Source: a virus
Direction: 5' to 3' (one strand)
Virus record (IMG/VR): IMGVR_UViG_3300017917_002535
Coordinates: 1 to 31,738 of that record
Length of the DNA stretch: 31,738 nucleotides
The notes under the pieces: model-generated
The model's database searches: none
The model's input: only the letters and a program-made list of their open reading frames with translations
Told to the model about the DNA's origin: nothing
Made by a program: the position numbers and the translations under genes
Shown: one piece after another, positions 15,527 to 22,797 of the stretch
Numbering within the stretch: position 1 is the first letter of the stretch
Layout: every line of letters begins with the position of its first letter

Positions 15527-16747
15527 ATGGCTACTGTAGCTAAAAAAACAACTGCAAAAACTGCACCCAAAAAAGGCAACACAGGCAAAACCATAGCCGG
15601 GATAAAGATTGCAAAAAAGAAGCCCACTGTGCGTAGAGCCCATTTGGCTGATGAAAAGTACACAGGCACAGAACCACAGTGGGACACTGAACGTGCGCTG
15701 GCATTTGATGATGCCACATTTGATCATCACCTGCGCCGCAGTTTTACCTATTACAACTATCACTATACCGTTAAGGATCTCAAGTCTGACTTTGTAAAAT
15801 GGTTGCAAGAACAAAAGCATTTTGAAGTTTCAAAAGGTGACCTAAGCAAGGTTATTAAAAGTCGTTGGGTACCGATGACCGCATGCAGCCTGATTGCGGC
15901 ACATGCTGTCGGCATGCCACTCAAACCACGTGCATTGCAGTATCTAGAAACAGCGGTGCGTGATGTTTGTGAGAAGTACGACTACTACAATGAGGAAGAC
16001 GATCAGCCGGTTGTGGCAGAAGACAAGCCGGTGTACAGACAGCCCACTATTCAGGATCGACTGAATGAAAAAACGTCGGCCACCATTGGCGAATTAGAAG
16101 GACACTACGACGACCTCGAACAGATCAAGTTCTATGACTTTCTGGTTGCACAAAATGTTCCGCAAGGACAGTTGGGCAAGATTGAGAAAGTGTACTCTGA
16201 TCGCAAGGCTGAACTAGAACTTGCACAAGCCAAAACAGATGAGCAGGTAACAGAAGGTTACAAGCATCTCAAAGCCGCTGACTTCAAGAAACACTATGCT
16301 TGGTTGGATGAGCTAGCAAAAGCCATTGAACAGTATCGCGGTGTTAAAAAAGCCACCAAGAAAGCTCGTGTAAAGAAGAGCCCTAGCAAGGAAAAGTTGA
16401 TTGCCAAGCTCAAGTATGCCAAGCAAGATACTGTGCTCAAACTGGTTAGTATCAATCCAGTGGACATCATTGGTGCCAGCGAACTGTGGGTTTACAATAC
16501 AAAAACTCGCAAGCTAGGACAGTACATTGCCAGCACCAGTGCAGGGCTTGCTGTAAAAGGCGCCAGCATTGAAAACTACACAGACAAGAGTGTGCAAAAG
16601 ACTCTGCGCAAGCCTGAGCAGCAACTGGCTGAGTTTACAAAAGCAGGCAAGGTGCAATTGCGCAAGTTTATGGACAGTGTAAAAACCACAGAAACACTGC
16701 TAAATGGACGCATTAACGCAGATGTGATACTGCTTCGAGTGCAATAA
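15527..16747 (+). CDS. Lys-rich early protein of unknown function (406 aa)
   Basis: ATG 5-6 bases after AGGAG behind a perfect sigma70 consensus promoter, so strong early expression is expected. I do not recognise a domain. The first ~36 residues are Ala/Lys/Thr/Pro-rich (KKTTAKTAPKK, AKKKPTVRR), like histone-H1 tails or nucleic-acid-binding linkers; another basic stretch occurs near residues 275-290 (KKATKKARVKKSPSK). Between them are aromatic and helical segments (FTYYNYHYTVKDLKSDFVKWL; GDLSKVIKSRWVPMTACSLIAAHAVG) and an acidic patch (YNEEDDQ). The C-terminal third is mixed alpha/beta. A DNA- or RNA-binding protein acting early on host or phage nucleic acid is a reasonable guess, not a demonstrated function. 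A terminator with an embedded late promoter follows. Confidence 0.85.
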   Translation: MATVAKKTTAKTAPKKGNTGKTIAGIKIAKKKPTVRRAHLADEKYTGTEPQWDTERALAFDDATFDHHLRRSFTYYNYHYTVKDLKSDFVKWLQEQKHFEVSKGDLSKVIKSRWVPMTACSLIAAHAVGMPLKPRALQYLETAVRDVCEKYDYYNEEDDQPVVAEDKPVYRQPTIQDRLNEKTSATIGELEGHYDDLEQIKFYDFLVAQNVPQGQLGKIEKVYSDRKAELELAQAKTDEQVTEGYKHLKAADFKKHYAWLDELAKAIEQYRGVKKATKKARVKKSPSKEKLIAKLKYAKQDTVLKLVSINPVDIIGASELWVYNTKTRKLGQYIASTSAGLAVKGASIENYTDKSVQKTLRKPEQQLAEFTKAGKVQLRKFMDSVKTTETLLNGRINADVILLRVQ

Positions 16748-16762
16748 TCCAAGTTAGTACCC

Positions 16763-16800
16763 AAACCCCTGATTGCATAAATACTGCAACAGGGGTTTTT
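16763..16800 (+). terminator. Terminator containing the gp13 late promoter
   Basis: AAACCCCTG (16763-16771) pairs with CAGGGGTTT (16790-16798); after a one-base bulge (A16772), TTGCA (16773-16777) pairs with TGCAA (16785-16789); the loop is TAAATAC (16778-16784) and a T-run occupies 16796-16800. It should stop early transcripts of the 406-aa gene. The late promoter lies in the upper stem and loop, and the 3' arm supplies AGGGG, the ribosome site of gp13. Confidence 0.88.
16776..16783 (+). promoter_or_regulatory. Late promoter CATAAATA inside the terminator loop
   Basis: Seven of eight matches to TATAAATA, 19 bases before the gp13 ATG. With T4-like spacing the transcript would start near 16789, inside the descending arm, so late RNA lacks the 5' arm, cannot form the terminator, and leads with AGGGG (16791-16795) 7 bases before ATG. 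Confidence 0.82.
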
Positions 16801-16802
16801 CT

Positions 16803-17936
16803 ATGGCCGTTATAAAATCAGGACTGAACTACAAACAAGCATTGGTGCCCGAAAGTCTGGGCGGCCCAGGTCCTATTGCGTTTGACGAAACGCAGTACGA
16901 TAGCGTTGCACTAAAACGCAAAGAAATTGAAGACTATATTCGCTATCGTTTGGGCGATGGCATGATTGATGTAGAACTGGATCCAGAGCACTACAAGGTT
17001 GCAATTGATCGTGCAATGTTGCGCTATAGACAGCGAGCTGGCAACGGTGAAGAAGAAAGTTTTGCATTCCTAGAACTATTGCCGGAAACGCAAGAGTACA
17101 TTCTACCGCAGGAAGTAATGACTGTGCGCCAAGTGTTCCGCAGAGGTATTGGTAGTGTAACAGGTACCACAGCCAGTCAATTTGAACCATTTGCATCAGG
17201 CTACTTGAACACATACATGCTGGTAGCAGGGCGTGTGGGCGGCTTGGTTAACTACGAACTGTTCAGCCAATACCAAGAGTTGGCCATGCGCATGTTTGGT
17301 GGTTACATGAACTTCACTTGGAATCCAATGAGCAAAAAGCTCACATTAATTCGCAAGATGCCTGAAACAGGACACACTTACAAACGTATTCAGAGTCTAA
17401 CTGCCAGTGGGACAACAGCGGGCAGCACTATCACAGTGACCATGACCGAACCGTGGACGCAGGTGGTAGAAGGTGGAGTATTGGTAATTACCAATTGTCC
17501 AGTCACTGGTTACAACAATGCCTATGAAGTGATCACTCGTAACGAAACAGCCACAGTGTTCACAGTTGAAGCTGCATCTGCACTGGGCAGCACTTTAGTA
17601 CAAGAAACCAATCTGTCACGCACACAGGTGTACAGTCCAGCAACGGATGAGCCAGCTGAAACAGTACTATTGCAGATCTACAATAAAAAGCCAGACAGTA
17701 TGTTGTTAAACGACAGCAGAATTTTTCCATGGCTACAAGACTACGCACTGGCACTGTGCAAGGACATGCTAGGGCAAGCTCGTGAAAAGTTTGCTACTAT
17801 TGCAGGCCCACAGGGCGGCACAACACTAAACGGCGCAGCACTTAAAACTGAAGCCAAGGCAGAAATGGAAGCACTTGAAGAAGAAATCAAACGATTCTTT
17901 GATGGCAGTATGCCTTATACCTGGGTAATTGGATAA
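16803..17936 (+). CDS. 13: Neck protein gp13-like (377 aa) with FCCH/Ig-like insert
   Basis: The ATG at 16803 is chosen over an upstream in-frame GTG at 16773 because it has AGGGG 7 bases upstream and lies behind the late promoter. Residues ~35-190 and ~275-377 follow the gp13 neck family (KRKEIEDYIRYRLGDGMIDVELDPEHYKVAIDRAMLRYRQR; MFGGYMNFTWNP; a helical C-terminus with LPW-like FPWLQDYALALCKDMLGQAR). In T4, gp13 with gp14 seals the portal vertex and mediates tail joining. Residues ~197-275 look like an inserted domain (ASGTTAGSTITV...VTGYNNAYEV...ALGST) closely matching one in the giant fibre at 1622-7852. T4 gp13 is 309 aa; the insert accounts for most of the extra length. TAATG overlap with the next gene implies coupling. 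Confidence 0.85.
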   Translation: MAVIKSGLNYKQALVPESLGGPGPIAFDETQYDSVALKRKEIEDYIRYRLGDGMIDVELDPEHYKVAIDRAMLRYRQRAGNGEEESFAFLELLPETQEYILPQEVMTVRQVFRRGIGSVTGTTASQFEPFASGYLNTYMLVAGRVGGLVNYELFSQYQELAMRMFGGYMNFTWNPMSKKLTLIRKMPETGHTYKRIQSLTASGTTAGSTITVTMTEPWTQVVEGGVLVITNCPVTGYNNAYEVITRNETATVFTVEAASALGSTLVQETNLSRTQVYSPATDEPAETVLLQIYNKKPDSMLLNDSRIFPWLQDYALALCKDMLGQAREKFATIAGPQGGTTLNGAALKTEAKAEMEALEEEIKRFFDGSMPYTWVIG

Positions 17937-18319
17937 TGAAAGTAAATGAAATCATAGTGGAGCGCAACCTCAAAGCAGGTAAAGTTCCCAAGCGATACAA
18001 ACAGGCTAGCACTGGATTGCATACGTTCAGTGACGGCGAAAGAAGTAACACAGATTACACTCATTACCGTTTGGGACTTGCACTGGCAATGAGCGACGGA
18101 AAGAACTCATTGGATATTGATCCTAAAACATTCTACGGCAAAAAACACACTGCGCATCCTTATACACAAGAAGAAGCAGACATGCTCAAACAAGGATACA
18201 AAGCAGTTGGTGCAAACTATAAAGATCTAAACAAAGGCGATCTGTCCAGTACAGAATTGGACAGTACCAACAAGAAAAGTCCAACTGCACCTAAGAAAAA
18301 GAACAAATACGGCGTTTGA
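17936..18319 (+). CDS. Candidate capsid-targeted protein (127 aa), function unknown
   Basis: ATG overlaps the gp13 stop (TAATG). The N-terminus MKVNEIIVE|R places an I-x-E motif at residues 7-9, similar in position and composition to the T4 capsid-targeting sequence (MKTYQEFIAE|A) that the prohead protease gp21 cleaves after I/L-x-E. The rest is basic and polar, with a central segment (TDYTHYRLGLALAMSDGK) and a Lys/Ser/Pro-rich tail (KKSPTAPKKKNKYGV), as expected for a DNA-associated internal protein. No catalytic motif is seen. The stop TGA is embedded in the -35 box of the following promoter. The capsid role is inference. Confidence 0.78.
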   Translation: MKVNEIIVERNLKAGKVPKRYKQASTGLHTFSDGERSNTDYTHYRLGLALAMSDGKNSLDIDPKTFYGKKHTAHPYTQEEADMLKQGYKAVGANYKDLNKGDLSSTELDSTNKKSPTAPKKKNKYGV

Positions 18320-18344
18320 CATTTGCCGTTTAATTGTGTAAACT
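18316..18344 (+). promoter_or_regulatory. Sigma70-type promoter TTGACA-N17-TAAACT
   Basis: Perfect -35 (18316-18321), 17-base spacer, and -10 TAAACT (18339-18344). Predicted start near 18351. Bases 18317-18319 are also the TGA stop of the upstream gene. It gives the kinase its own early expression within a late cluster. Confidence 0.82.
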
Positions 18345-18370
18345 AGCCTCTATACACTAGGGGCTTTTTT
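18345..18370 (+). terminator. Weak terminator hairpin; 3' arm doubles as kinase ribosome site
   Basis: AGCCTC (18345-18350) pairs with GGGGCT (18360-18365) with one U-G pair around a 9-base loop, followed by a T-run (18365-18370) ending at the kinase ATG. Late read-through from gp13 would form it; an early transcript starting near 18351 lacks the 5' arm and keeps AGGGG (18359-18363) as ribosome site 7 bases from ATG. The stem is short, so efficiency is uncertain. Confidence 0.6.
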
Positions 18371-19036
18371 ATGATCATTGGCATTTGCGGATTCATTGGC
18401 AGCGGCAAAGACACTGCCGCAGACTACTTGGTAGGCTTTCATGGTTTTAGACGAGACAGTTTTGCAGGCACCCTAAAGGATGCAGTAAGCGCAGTGTTTG
18501 GCTGGGATAGGGAACTGATCGAAGGCCGTACTCTTGAAGCCCGTGCTTGGCGTGAACAAGTGGACACTTGGTGGGCACAAAGACTAAACATGCCAAATCT
18601 TACTCCACGATGGATTCTACAACACTGGGGTACAGAAGTATGCCGTAACAGTTTTCATGACGATATCTGGATTGCAGCATTACAGTCTAGACTAGCACGT
18701 CGCAGCGATCACACTGTTATTAGCGATGTACGTTTTCCTAATGAAATCAAAGCCATCAAAGAACAAGGTGGTCGCATTGTTTGGATACAGCGTGGCGAAT
18801 TGCCCAGCTGGCACATCATGGCTGCTAAAGCCAATGCAGGTGATGTAGTTGCTCAAACAAAACTAACCGAGCTGGGTATCCATGCAAGTGAAACCAGTTG
18901 GGTTGGGACTGATTTTGATGCGATTATCGACAATAACGGCACTGTAGAACAGCTTTATAACCAGCTTAAAACCCTGGTACAGACTCCGCCGGCTTCCACG
19001 GTAAACGTTCTCGATATAGTAATGGCTGGCAGTTAA
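18371..19036 (+). CDS. 1: Deoxynucleoside monophosphate kinase, T4 gp1-like (221 aa)
   Basis: The protein opens with a P-loop, GFIGSGKDT at residues 7-15 (K13 and T15 contacting the phosphate), followed by the gp1-family pattern: SFAGTLKDAVSAVFGWDRELIEG, WREQVDTWW, TPRWILQHWGTEVCRNSFHDDIWI and the strand HTVISDVRFPNE. The enzyme phosphorylates dNMPs to dNDPs in the cytoplasm, supplying phage DNA synthesis. Length is normal for the family (T4 gp1 is 241 aa). It has its own sigma70-type promoter, in keeping with early need, although it lies among late virion genes. The last ~24 codons overlap the convergent HNH-like gene by 71 bases. Confidence 0.9.
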   Translation: MIIGICGFIGSGKDTAADYLVGFHGFRRDSFAGTLKDAVSAVFGWDRELIEGRTLEARAWREQVDTWWAQRLNMPNLTPRWILQHWGTEVCRNSFHDDIWIAALQSRLARRSDHTVISDVRFPNEIKAIKEQGGRIVWIQRGELPSWHIMAAKANAGDVVAQTKLTELGIHASETSWVGTDFDAIIDNNGTVEQLYNQLKTLVQTPPASTVNVLDIVMAGS

Positions 19037-19319
19037 GACACACTGTGCGTAGGTTTACTCGATCAATGTTTTTAAGATTACCGTCTACATGATAGACATT
19101 TAACTGTTTATCGGGCATGGTTGCCACAAAACCACAATGCTCGCAATTGGATTTTTTTCTATACCCAGCTCTATACCAAGCTGGGGTTTTCTTGGGTACT
19201 TTCTTGCCTTTGCGTAGGCAAGCATCGCACCTGGTGCGATAGTGTACCACATCTTCTTTGATATAGTTTATAGCCACGTCTCTTGCATTGCAAGCTGGGC
19301 AAATACCTCTGGTTGTCAT
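18966..19319 (-). CDS. Cys-rich HNH-like endonuclease/zinc protein (117 aa)
   Basis: Four CxxC pairs (C7/C10, C31/C34, C59/C62, C94/C97) suggest two zinc sites. Residues 75-97 (VYHVDGNLKNIDRVNLRTVCLNC) follow an HNH pattern: H77, D79, N81, then N89-L and the closing CxxC. By memory it resembles a small conserved protein of T4-like cyanophages sitting near tail genes. It could be a free-standing HNH nuclease (homing or DNA-packaging related) or a zinc-binding nucleic-acid protein. The ATG at 19319 is chosen because homology-like content starts there; an in-frame upstream ATG at 19424 would add a low-quality 35 residues and overlap the gp18 start. Convergent with the kinase (71-base overlap) and divergent from gp18. 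Confidence 0.75.
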   Translation of the reverse strand: MTTRGICPACNARDVAINYIKEDVVHYRTRCDACLRKGKKVPKKTPAWYRAGYRKKSNCEHCGFVATMPDKQLNVYHVDGNLKNIDRVNLRTVCLNCQPLLYRERLPWKPAESVPGF

Positions 19320-19323
19320 ACTG

Positions 19324-19331
19324 TATTTAGC
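19324..19331 (-). promoter_or_regulatory. Possible late promoter GCTAAATA for the HNH-like gene
   Basis: TAAATA core on the minus strand, ending 4 bases before the ATG at 19319. Transcription from it would be nearly leaderless; no other ribosome site is retained in that transcript. Compare 11074-11081 and 25784-25791. Confidence 0.4.
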
Positions 19332-19381
19332 CCCTAAACCTTTGCAAAGGGCACCGTAACAGCCCAAAATTACCACTTCCA

Positions 19382-19389
19382 AATAAATA
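19382..19389 (+). promoter_or_regulatory. Late promoter AATAAATA for the sheath gene
   Basis: Seven of eight matches to TATAAATA, 33 bases before the gp18 ATG, with AAAGGA as ribosome site in between. Confidence 0.72.
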
Positions 19390-19422
19390 TCTATAGCAAG
19401 TTTATTGTCAAAGGAAAATAAC

Positions 19423-22400
19423 ATGGCAACTTTAGTTTCTCCAGGTCTTAGTATTACAGTCAGCGACGAGAGTCAATACGTACCAGCCGGTCCAGGTACC
19501 GTTGGTCTAATTCTGCTCGCAACTGGTCAAGATAAGACATCGCCATCAGGTGGCACAGCAAGCGGCACCACTGCCGCAAAAGCAAACAAATTACAAGCAT
19601 TCGGAAGCCAGCGTGAGTTAATTACTGCATTTGGTTACCCAGAATTTAAGACTGCTGCGGGCAGTCCAATCCATGGCCATGAGCAGAACGAATACGGTCT
19701 GCAAGCTGCATACAGCGCAATGGGCCTAGGCAATCGTATGTTCGTACTACGTGCTGATATTGATATGGATCAGTTAACCGCAACCAGCGTTCGTCCTAAG
19801 GGCACAGTTGACGATGGTTTTGTGTGGTTTGATTTGGCCACTAGCACATACGGTATCTTTGAATGGAATGCAACATCACAAGCATTTACCAACAAGATTC
19901 CAGCAGTACTAACCAGCACAGATGATATTAATAATCCAGGTGGCGCAGGCGAGCCATACACACCAAAAGACAGCGTAGGTGAAATTGGTAGCTATGCTAT
20001 TATCCCAGTTGACCCACACAACAGCATTCACTACAAGAATGCAAACAACGTGTGGACAGCAGTTGGAACAAAAGAATGGCAAAAATCATGGCCTACTGTA
20101 CAAAGCGACAATGCCACTTATGTAGGCAACGAAGTACTGGCAGGTTCAACACTTACAATTAACAGTGTAACAGTTACAATCGCAGCAGCTGGCGCAACTG
20201 CATCAGGTTCTGAGGTTGTTGCAAGTATCAACAGTGCATTTGCTGCCAACTATGGCGACGGTATCCGTGCTGAAATTGACAGCAACGGTCGTTTGATTAT
20301 TCGTGCAACCAGCGACGCAATGAGCGACGGTAGCAACGCAGACGGTAAAGTTATTATTGCTAACACAGCAGATGCTGAAGACTTTGGCTTTGGCGGCGGT
20401 GTTGAAGCATGGGCTCCAATGATGAACTTTGGTAAGTACACCGAAGTACCAACATACGGCACAGGCGACGATACTCCAGCACCAACTGGTAGCTTGTGGA
20501 TCAAAACCAGCGCAACTGGTGGTGGTGCAAACTGGTCACTACAAAAGTTCAGTGCAACCACAGGACAGTTTGCAACTCAAGCTGCTCCAATGTACGCATC
20601 ACGTGCAGCAGCATTGTACGGTCTAGACCCATTGGGCGGCGGCTTTAACCTAGCAGTTGGTACAACATACATTGATTATGATTCGTTGGCAAACTATCCA
20701 GGAACATTCAAACTGTTCTATAGAAACAAGAGCGGCGTAAACAAGATCACTGGTTCAGTGCCTGGTAGCACAACACCATTCACAATTGGTCATACATTTA
20801 CTCTAGCGGTAACACAGCCAGAACAAAGCACAATTGATGCTTACACATTTACAATTGCTGAAACCAGCGTTGACGGTTTCATCAAGTTGATTCTTGGTAA
20901 GGCAATTCCAAACGTGTTTGCACAAAAAGAAGCATCTGGCGCAATCAGCATCACACACAAAGCTGGCGGCGATATCTACCTAGTAGATACAACTGCTGGT
21001 GGTAACCCAATTGCTAACGCTGGCTTTACCAGTGGAACATCGGGTATCGTGGTAGAAACAGTTGGCACTTACGCTGGTTCTTTACTAGCAACCAATTGGG
21101 ACACACTAAGCTATACCTATAGCAGCGAAGAGCCATATGTTGCTCCAGCTGATGGTACATTATGGTACTACGGTAGCGCAGTTGAAGCTGACGTTATGGT
21201 TTGCGGTACAGATGGCTGGAAAGGTTATCGTACAGTGACCAGCGATGCTCGTGGCTACAACTTGAGCAACACTGATCCAAATGGTCCAATCTTCTCTGCA
21301 AGCAAGCCAACACTACAAAGCGACAGTACTTCGCTAGTAGCAGGCGATCTGTGGGTTGACACCAGCGACTTAGAGAACTATCCAGTTATCAGTCGTTACA
21401 ATGGCAGCAAGTGGGTTGCAATTGACAACACAGACCGTATTACACAAAATGGTATCCTGTTTGCAGATGCACGTTGGGACGCTGATGTTGATGGTAATGG
21501 TGACAGCGTTGGTGGTACAGTTGATCCAATCAGCGGCGACTTGCCTGATATCCCAACCATGCTGTTGAGCAACTACACTGATCTAGATTGCCCAGACTAT
21601 CGTTTGTATCCACGTGGTACAATCCTATGGAACACTCGTCGTAACGGCTTTAACGTTAAGCAGTATGTGAGCCAAGCATTTACAGAAGATGCTTATCCAG
21701 ATGCAGCAACCACAGGCAACAACCAAGTTGGTACAATTCCTGATGTTGCAGCTACATGGGTAAATGCCAGCGGTGTGCAAGACGATGGTAGTCCATACAT
21801 GGGCCACAAGGCACAGCGTCGTATGGTAGTTAAAGCACTTCGTGCAGCAATTGACAGCAACACAGAAATTCGTGAAGAACAGTTTGTGTTTAACTTAATT
21901 GCTTGCCCAGGTTATCCAGAGCTGTTATCAAACATGACAGCGTTGAACAATGACCGTGCTAACACAGCATTTATCATTGGCGACACTCCATTGGATTTGA
22001 TCCCAGACACAATTGAGCTAACAAACTGGAGCAACAATGTTGCTACAACAGCAGACGTATACACAGGTATCTTCTATCCAGCAGGTCTAACAAACGACTT
22101 GAATGGTAATGAAGTAGTAGTTCCTGCAAGTCATATGGTACTGCGCACAATGATCCGCAACGATCAAATTGCATATCAGTGGTTCGCACCAGCAGGCGCA
22201 CGCCGTGGATTGATTGACAACGCAACCGCAGTTGGTTATGTTGATTACACATCCGGCTTGTTTAACAAGATTGGTGTACGTCAGAGCTTGCGTGATACAC
22301 TGTACAGTCTGCGTATCAACCCTGTTGCTAACTTGCCAGGTTTAGGTTTGGCAATCTTTGGACAGAAGACTCGTAGTCCAATTGCACAAAGTATGGATCG

Positions 22401-22719
22401 TATTAACGTTGCACGTCTAGTAAACTACATTCGTAGTATCCTAGGTGGTATCAGCAACAGCTTCTTGTTTGAACCTAACGATAAGATCACACGTGATCAG
22501 ATCAAACAGGTCATCGAAGGTGCAATGAATGATCTAGTAGCAAAACGTGGTATCTATGACTACCTGGTAGTTTGCGATGCAAGCAACAACACAAGTGATC
22601 GTATTGCAAGAAACGAACTGTATGTGGACATTGCTATTGAGCCTGTGAAAGCCGTGGAATTTATTTACATTCCAATTCGCTTGAAGAACCCAGGCACATT
22701 GGGAGGCGCCGGCAAATAA
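19423..22719 (+). CDS. 18: Tail sheath protein gp18-like (1098 aa)
   Basis: The start ATG at 19423 follows AAAGGA and matches the usual sheath N-terminus (MATLVSPGLSITVSDES); the in-frame TTG at 19405 is rejected. The N-terminal domain includes GTVGLILLATGQ, the GSQRELITAFGYP segment and MGLGNRMFVLRAD. The C-terminal domain holds the conserved sheath core: HMVLRTMIRNDQIAYQWFAPAG, RRGLIDNATAVGYVD, IGVRQSLRDTLYSLRINPV, GLAIFGQKT, RINVARLVNYIRSIL and a final strand EPVKAVEFIYIPIRL. The protein polymerises around the tube and contracts at infection. It is far longer than T4 gp18 (659 aa); the extra material lies in the middle (about residues 160-720), likely surface domains, and includes beta-rich SGSEVVASINSAF-type segments and an aromatic SRYNGSKWVAID motif. 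Confidence 0.95.
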   Translation: MATLVSPGLSITVSDESQYVPAGPGTVGLILLATGQDKTSPSGGTASGTTAAKANKLQAFGSQRELITAFGYPEFKTAAGSPIHGHEQNEYGLQAAYSAMGLGNRMFVLRADIDMDQLTATSVRPKGTVDDGFVWFDLATSTYGIFEWNATSQAFTNKIPAVLTSTDDINNPGGAGEPYTPKDSVGEIGSYAIIPVDPHNSIHYKNANNVWTAVGTKEWQKSWPTVQSDNATYVGNEVLAGSTLTINSVTVTIAAAGATASGSEVVASINSAFAANYGDGIRAEIDSNGRLIIRATSDAMSDGSNADGKVIIANTADAEDFGFGGGVEAWAPMMNFGKYTEVPTYGTGDDTPAPTGSLWIKTSATGGGANWSLQKFSATTGQFATQAAPMYASRAAALYGLDPLGGGFNLAVGTTYIDYDSLANYPGTFKLFYRNKSGVNKITGSVPGSTTPFTIGHTFTLAVTQPEQSTIDAYTFTIAETSVDGFIKLILGKAIPNVFAQKEASGAISITHKAGGDIYLVDTTAGGNPIANAGFTSGTSGIVVETVGTYAGSLLATNWDTLSYTYSSEEPYVAPADGTLWYYGSAVEADVMVCGTDGWKGYRTVTSDARGYNLSNTDPNGPIFSASKPTLQSDSTSLVAGDLWVDTSDLENYPVISRYNGSKWVAIDNTDRITQNGILFADARWDADVDGNGDSVGGTVDPISGDLPDIPTMLLSNYTDLDCPDYRLYPRGTILWNTRRNGFNVKQYVSQAFTEDAYPDAATTGNNQVGTIPDVAATWVNASGVQDDGSPYMGHKAQRRMVVKALRAAIDSNTEIREEQFVFNLIACPGYPELLSNMTALNNDRANTAFIIGDTPLDLIPDTIELTNWSNNVATTADVYTGIFYPAGLTNDLNGNEVVVPASHMVLRTMIRNDQIAYQWFAPAGARRGLIDNATAVGYVDYTSGLFNKIGVRQSLRDTLYSLRINPVANLPGLGLAIFGQKTRSPIAQSMDRINVARLVNYIRSILGGISNSFLFEPNDKITRDQIKQVIEGAMNDLVAKRGIYDYLVVCDASNNTSDRIARNELYVDIAIEPVKAVEFIYIPIRLKNPGTLGGAGK

Positions 22720-22721
22720 TA

Positions 22722-22761
22722 GTAGTACATAATGGAGCAGTCCAGCTGCTCCATGTACTAC
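22722..22761 (+). other. Long hairpin between sheath and tube genes
   Basis: GTAGTACA (22722-22729) pairs with TGTACTAC (22754-22761), and TGGAGCAG (22733-22740) with CTGCTCCA (22746-22753), with a 3-base bulge (22730-22732) and a 5-base loop TCCAG. Sixteen base pairs but no T-run, so a Rho-independent terminator is unlikely; RNA processing, stability control or a partial barrier is more plausible. Confidence 0.8.
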
Positions 22762-22770
22762 CACATTTGG

Positions 22771-22778
22771 GCTAAATA
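22771..22778 (+). promoter_or_regulatory. Late promoter GCTAAATA for the tube gene
   Basis: TAAATA core, 6 of 8 matches to TATAAATA, 19 bases before the gp19 ATG. The leader contains TAAGGAGA, a strong ribosome site. Own promoter plus upstream hairpin suggests tube protein made at a different level from sheath. Confidence 0.65.
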
Positions 22779-22797
22779 AAAGTAAGGAGACAAAGAC

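Noticed and set aside
16773-16802. Upstream GTG start for gp13, adding 10 residues
   Set aside because: It lies in the terminator stem upstream of the predicted late transcript start; the ATG at 16803 has AGGGG at the proper distance.
19320-19424. Upstream ATG for the HNH-like gene, adding 35 residues
   Set aside because: The added residues do not resemble the family, would overlap the gp18 start region, and lie upstream of the TAAATA element.
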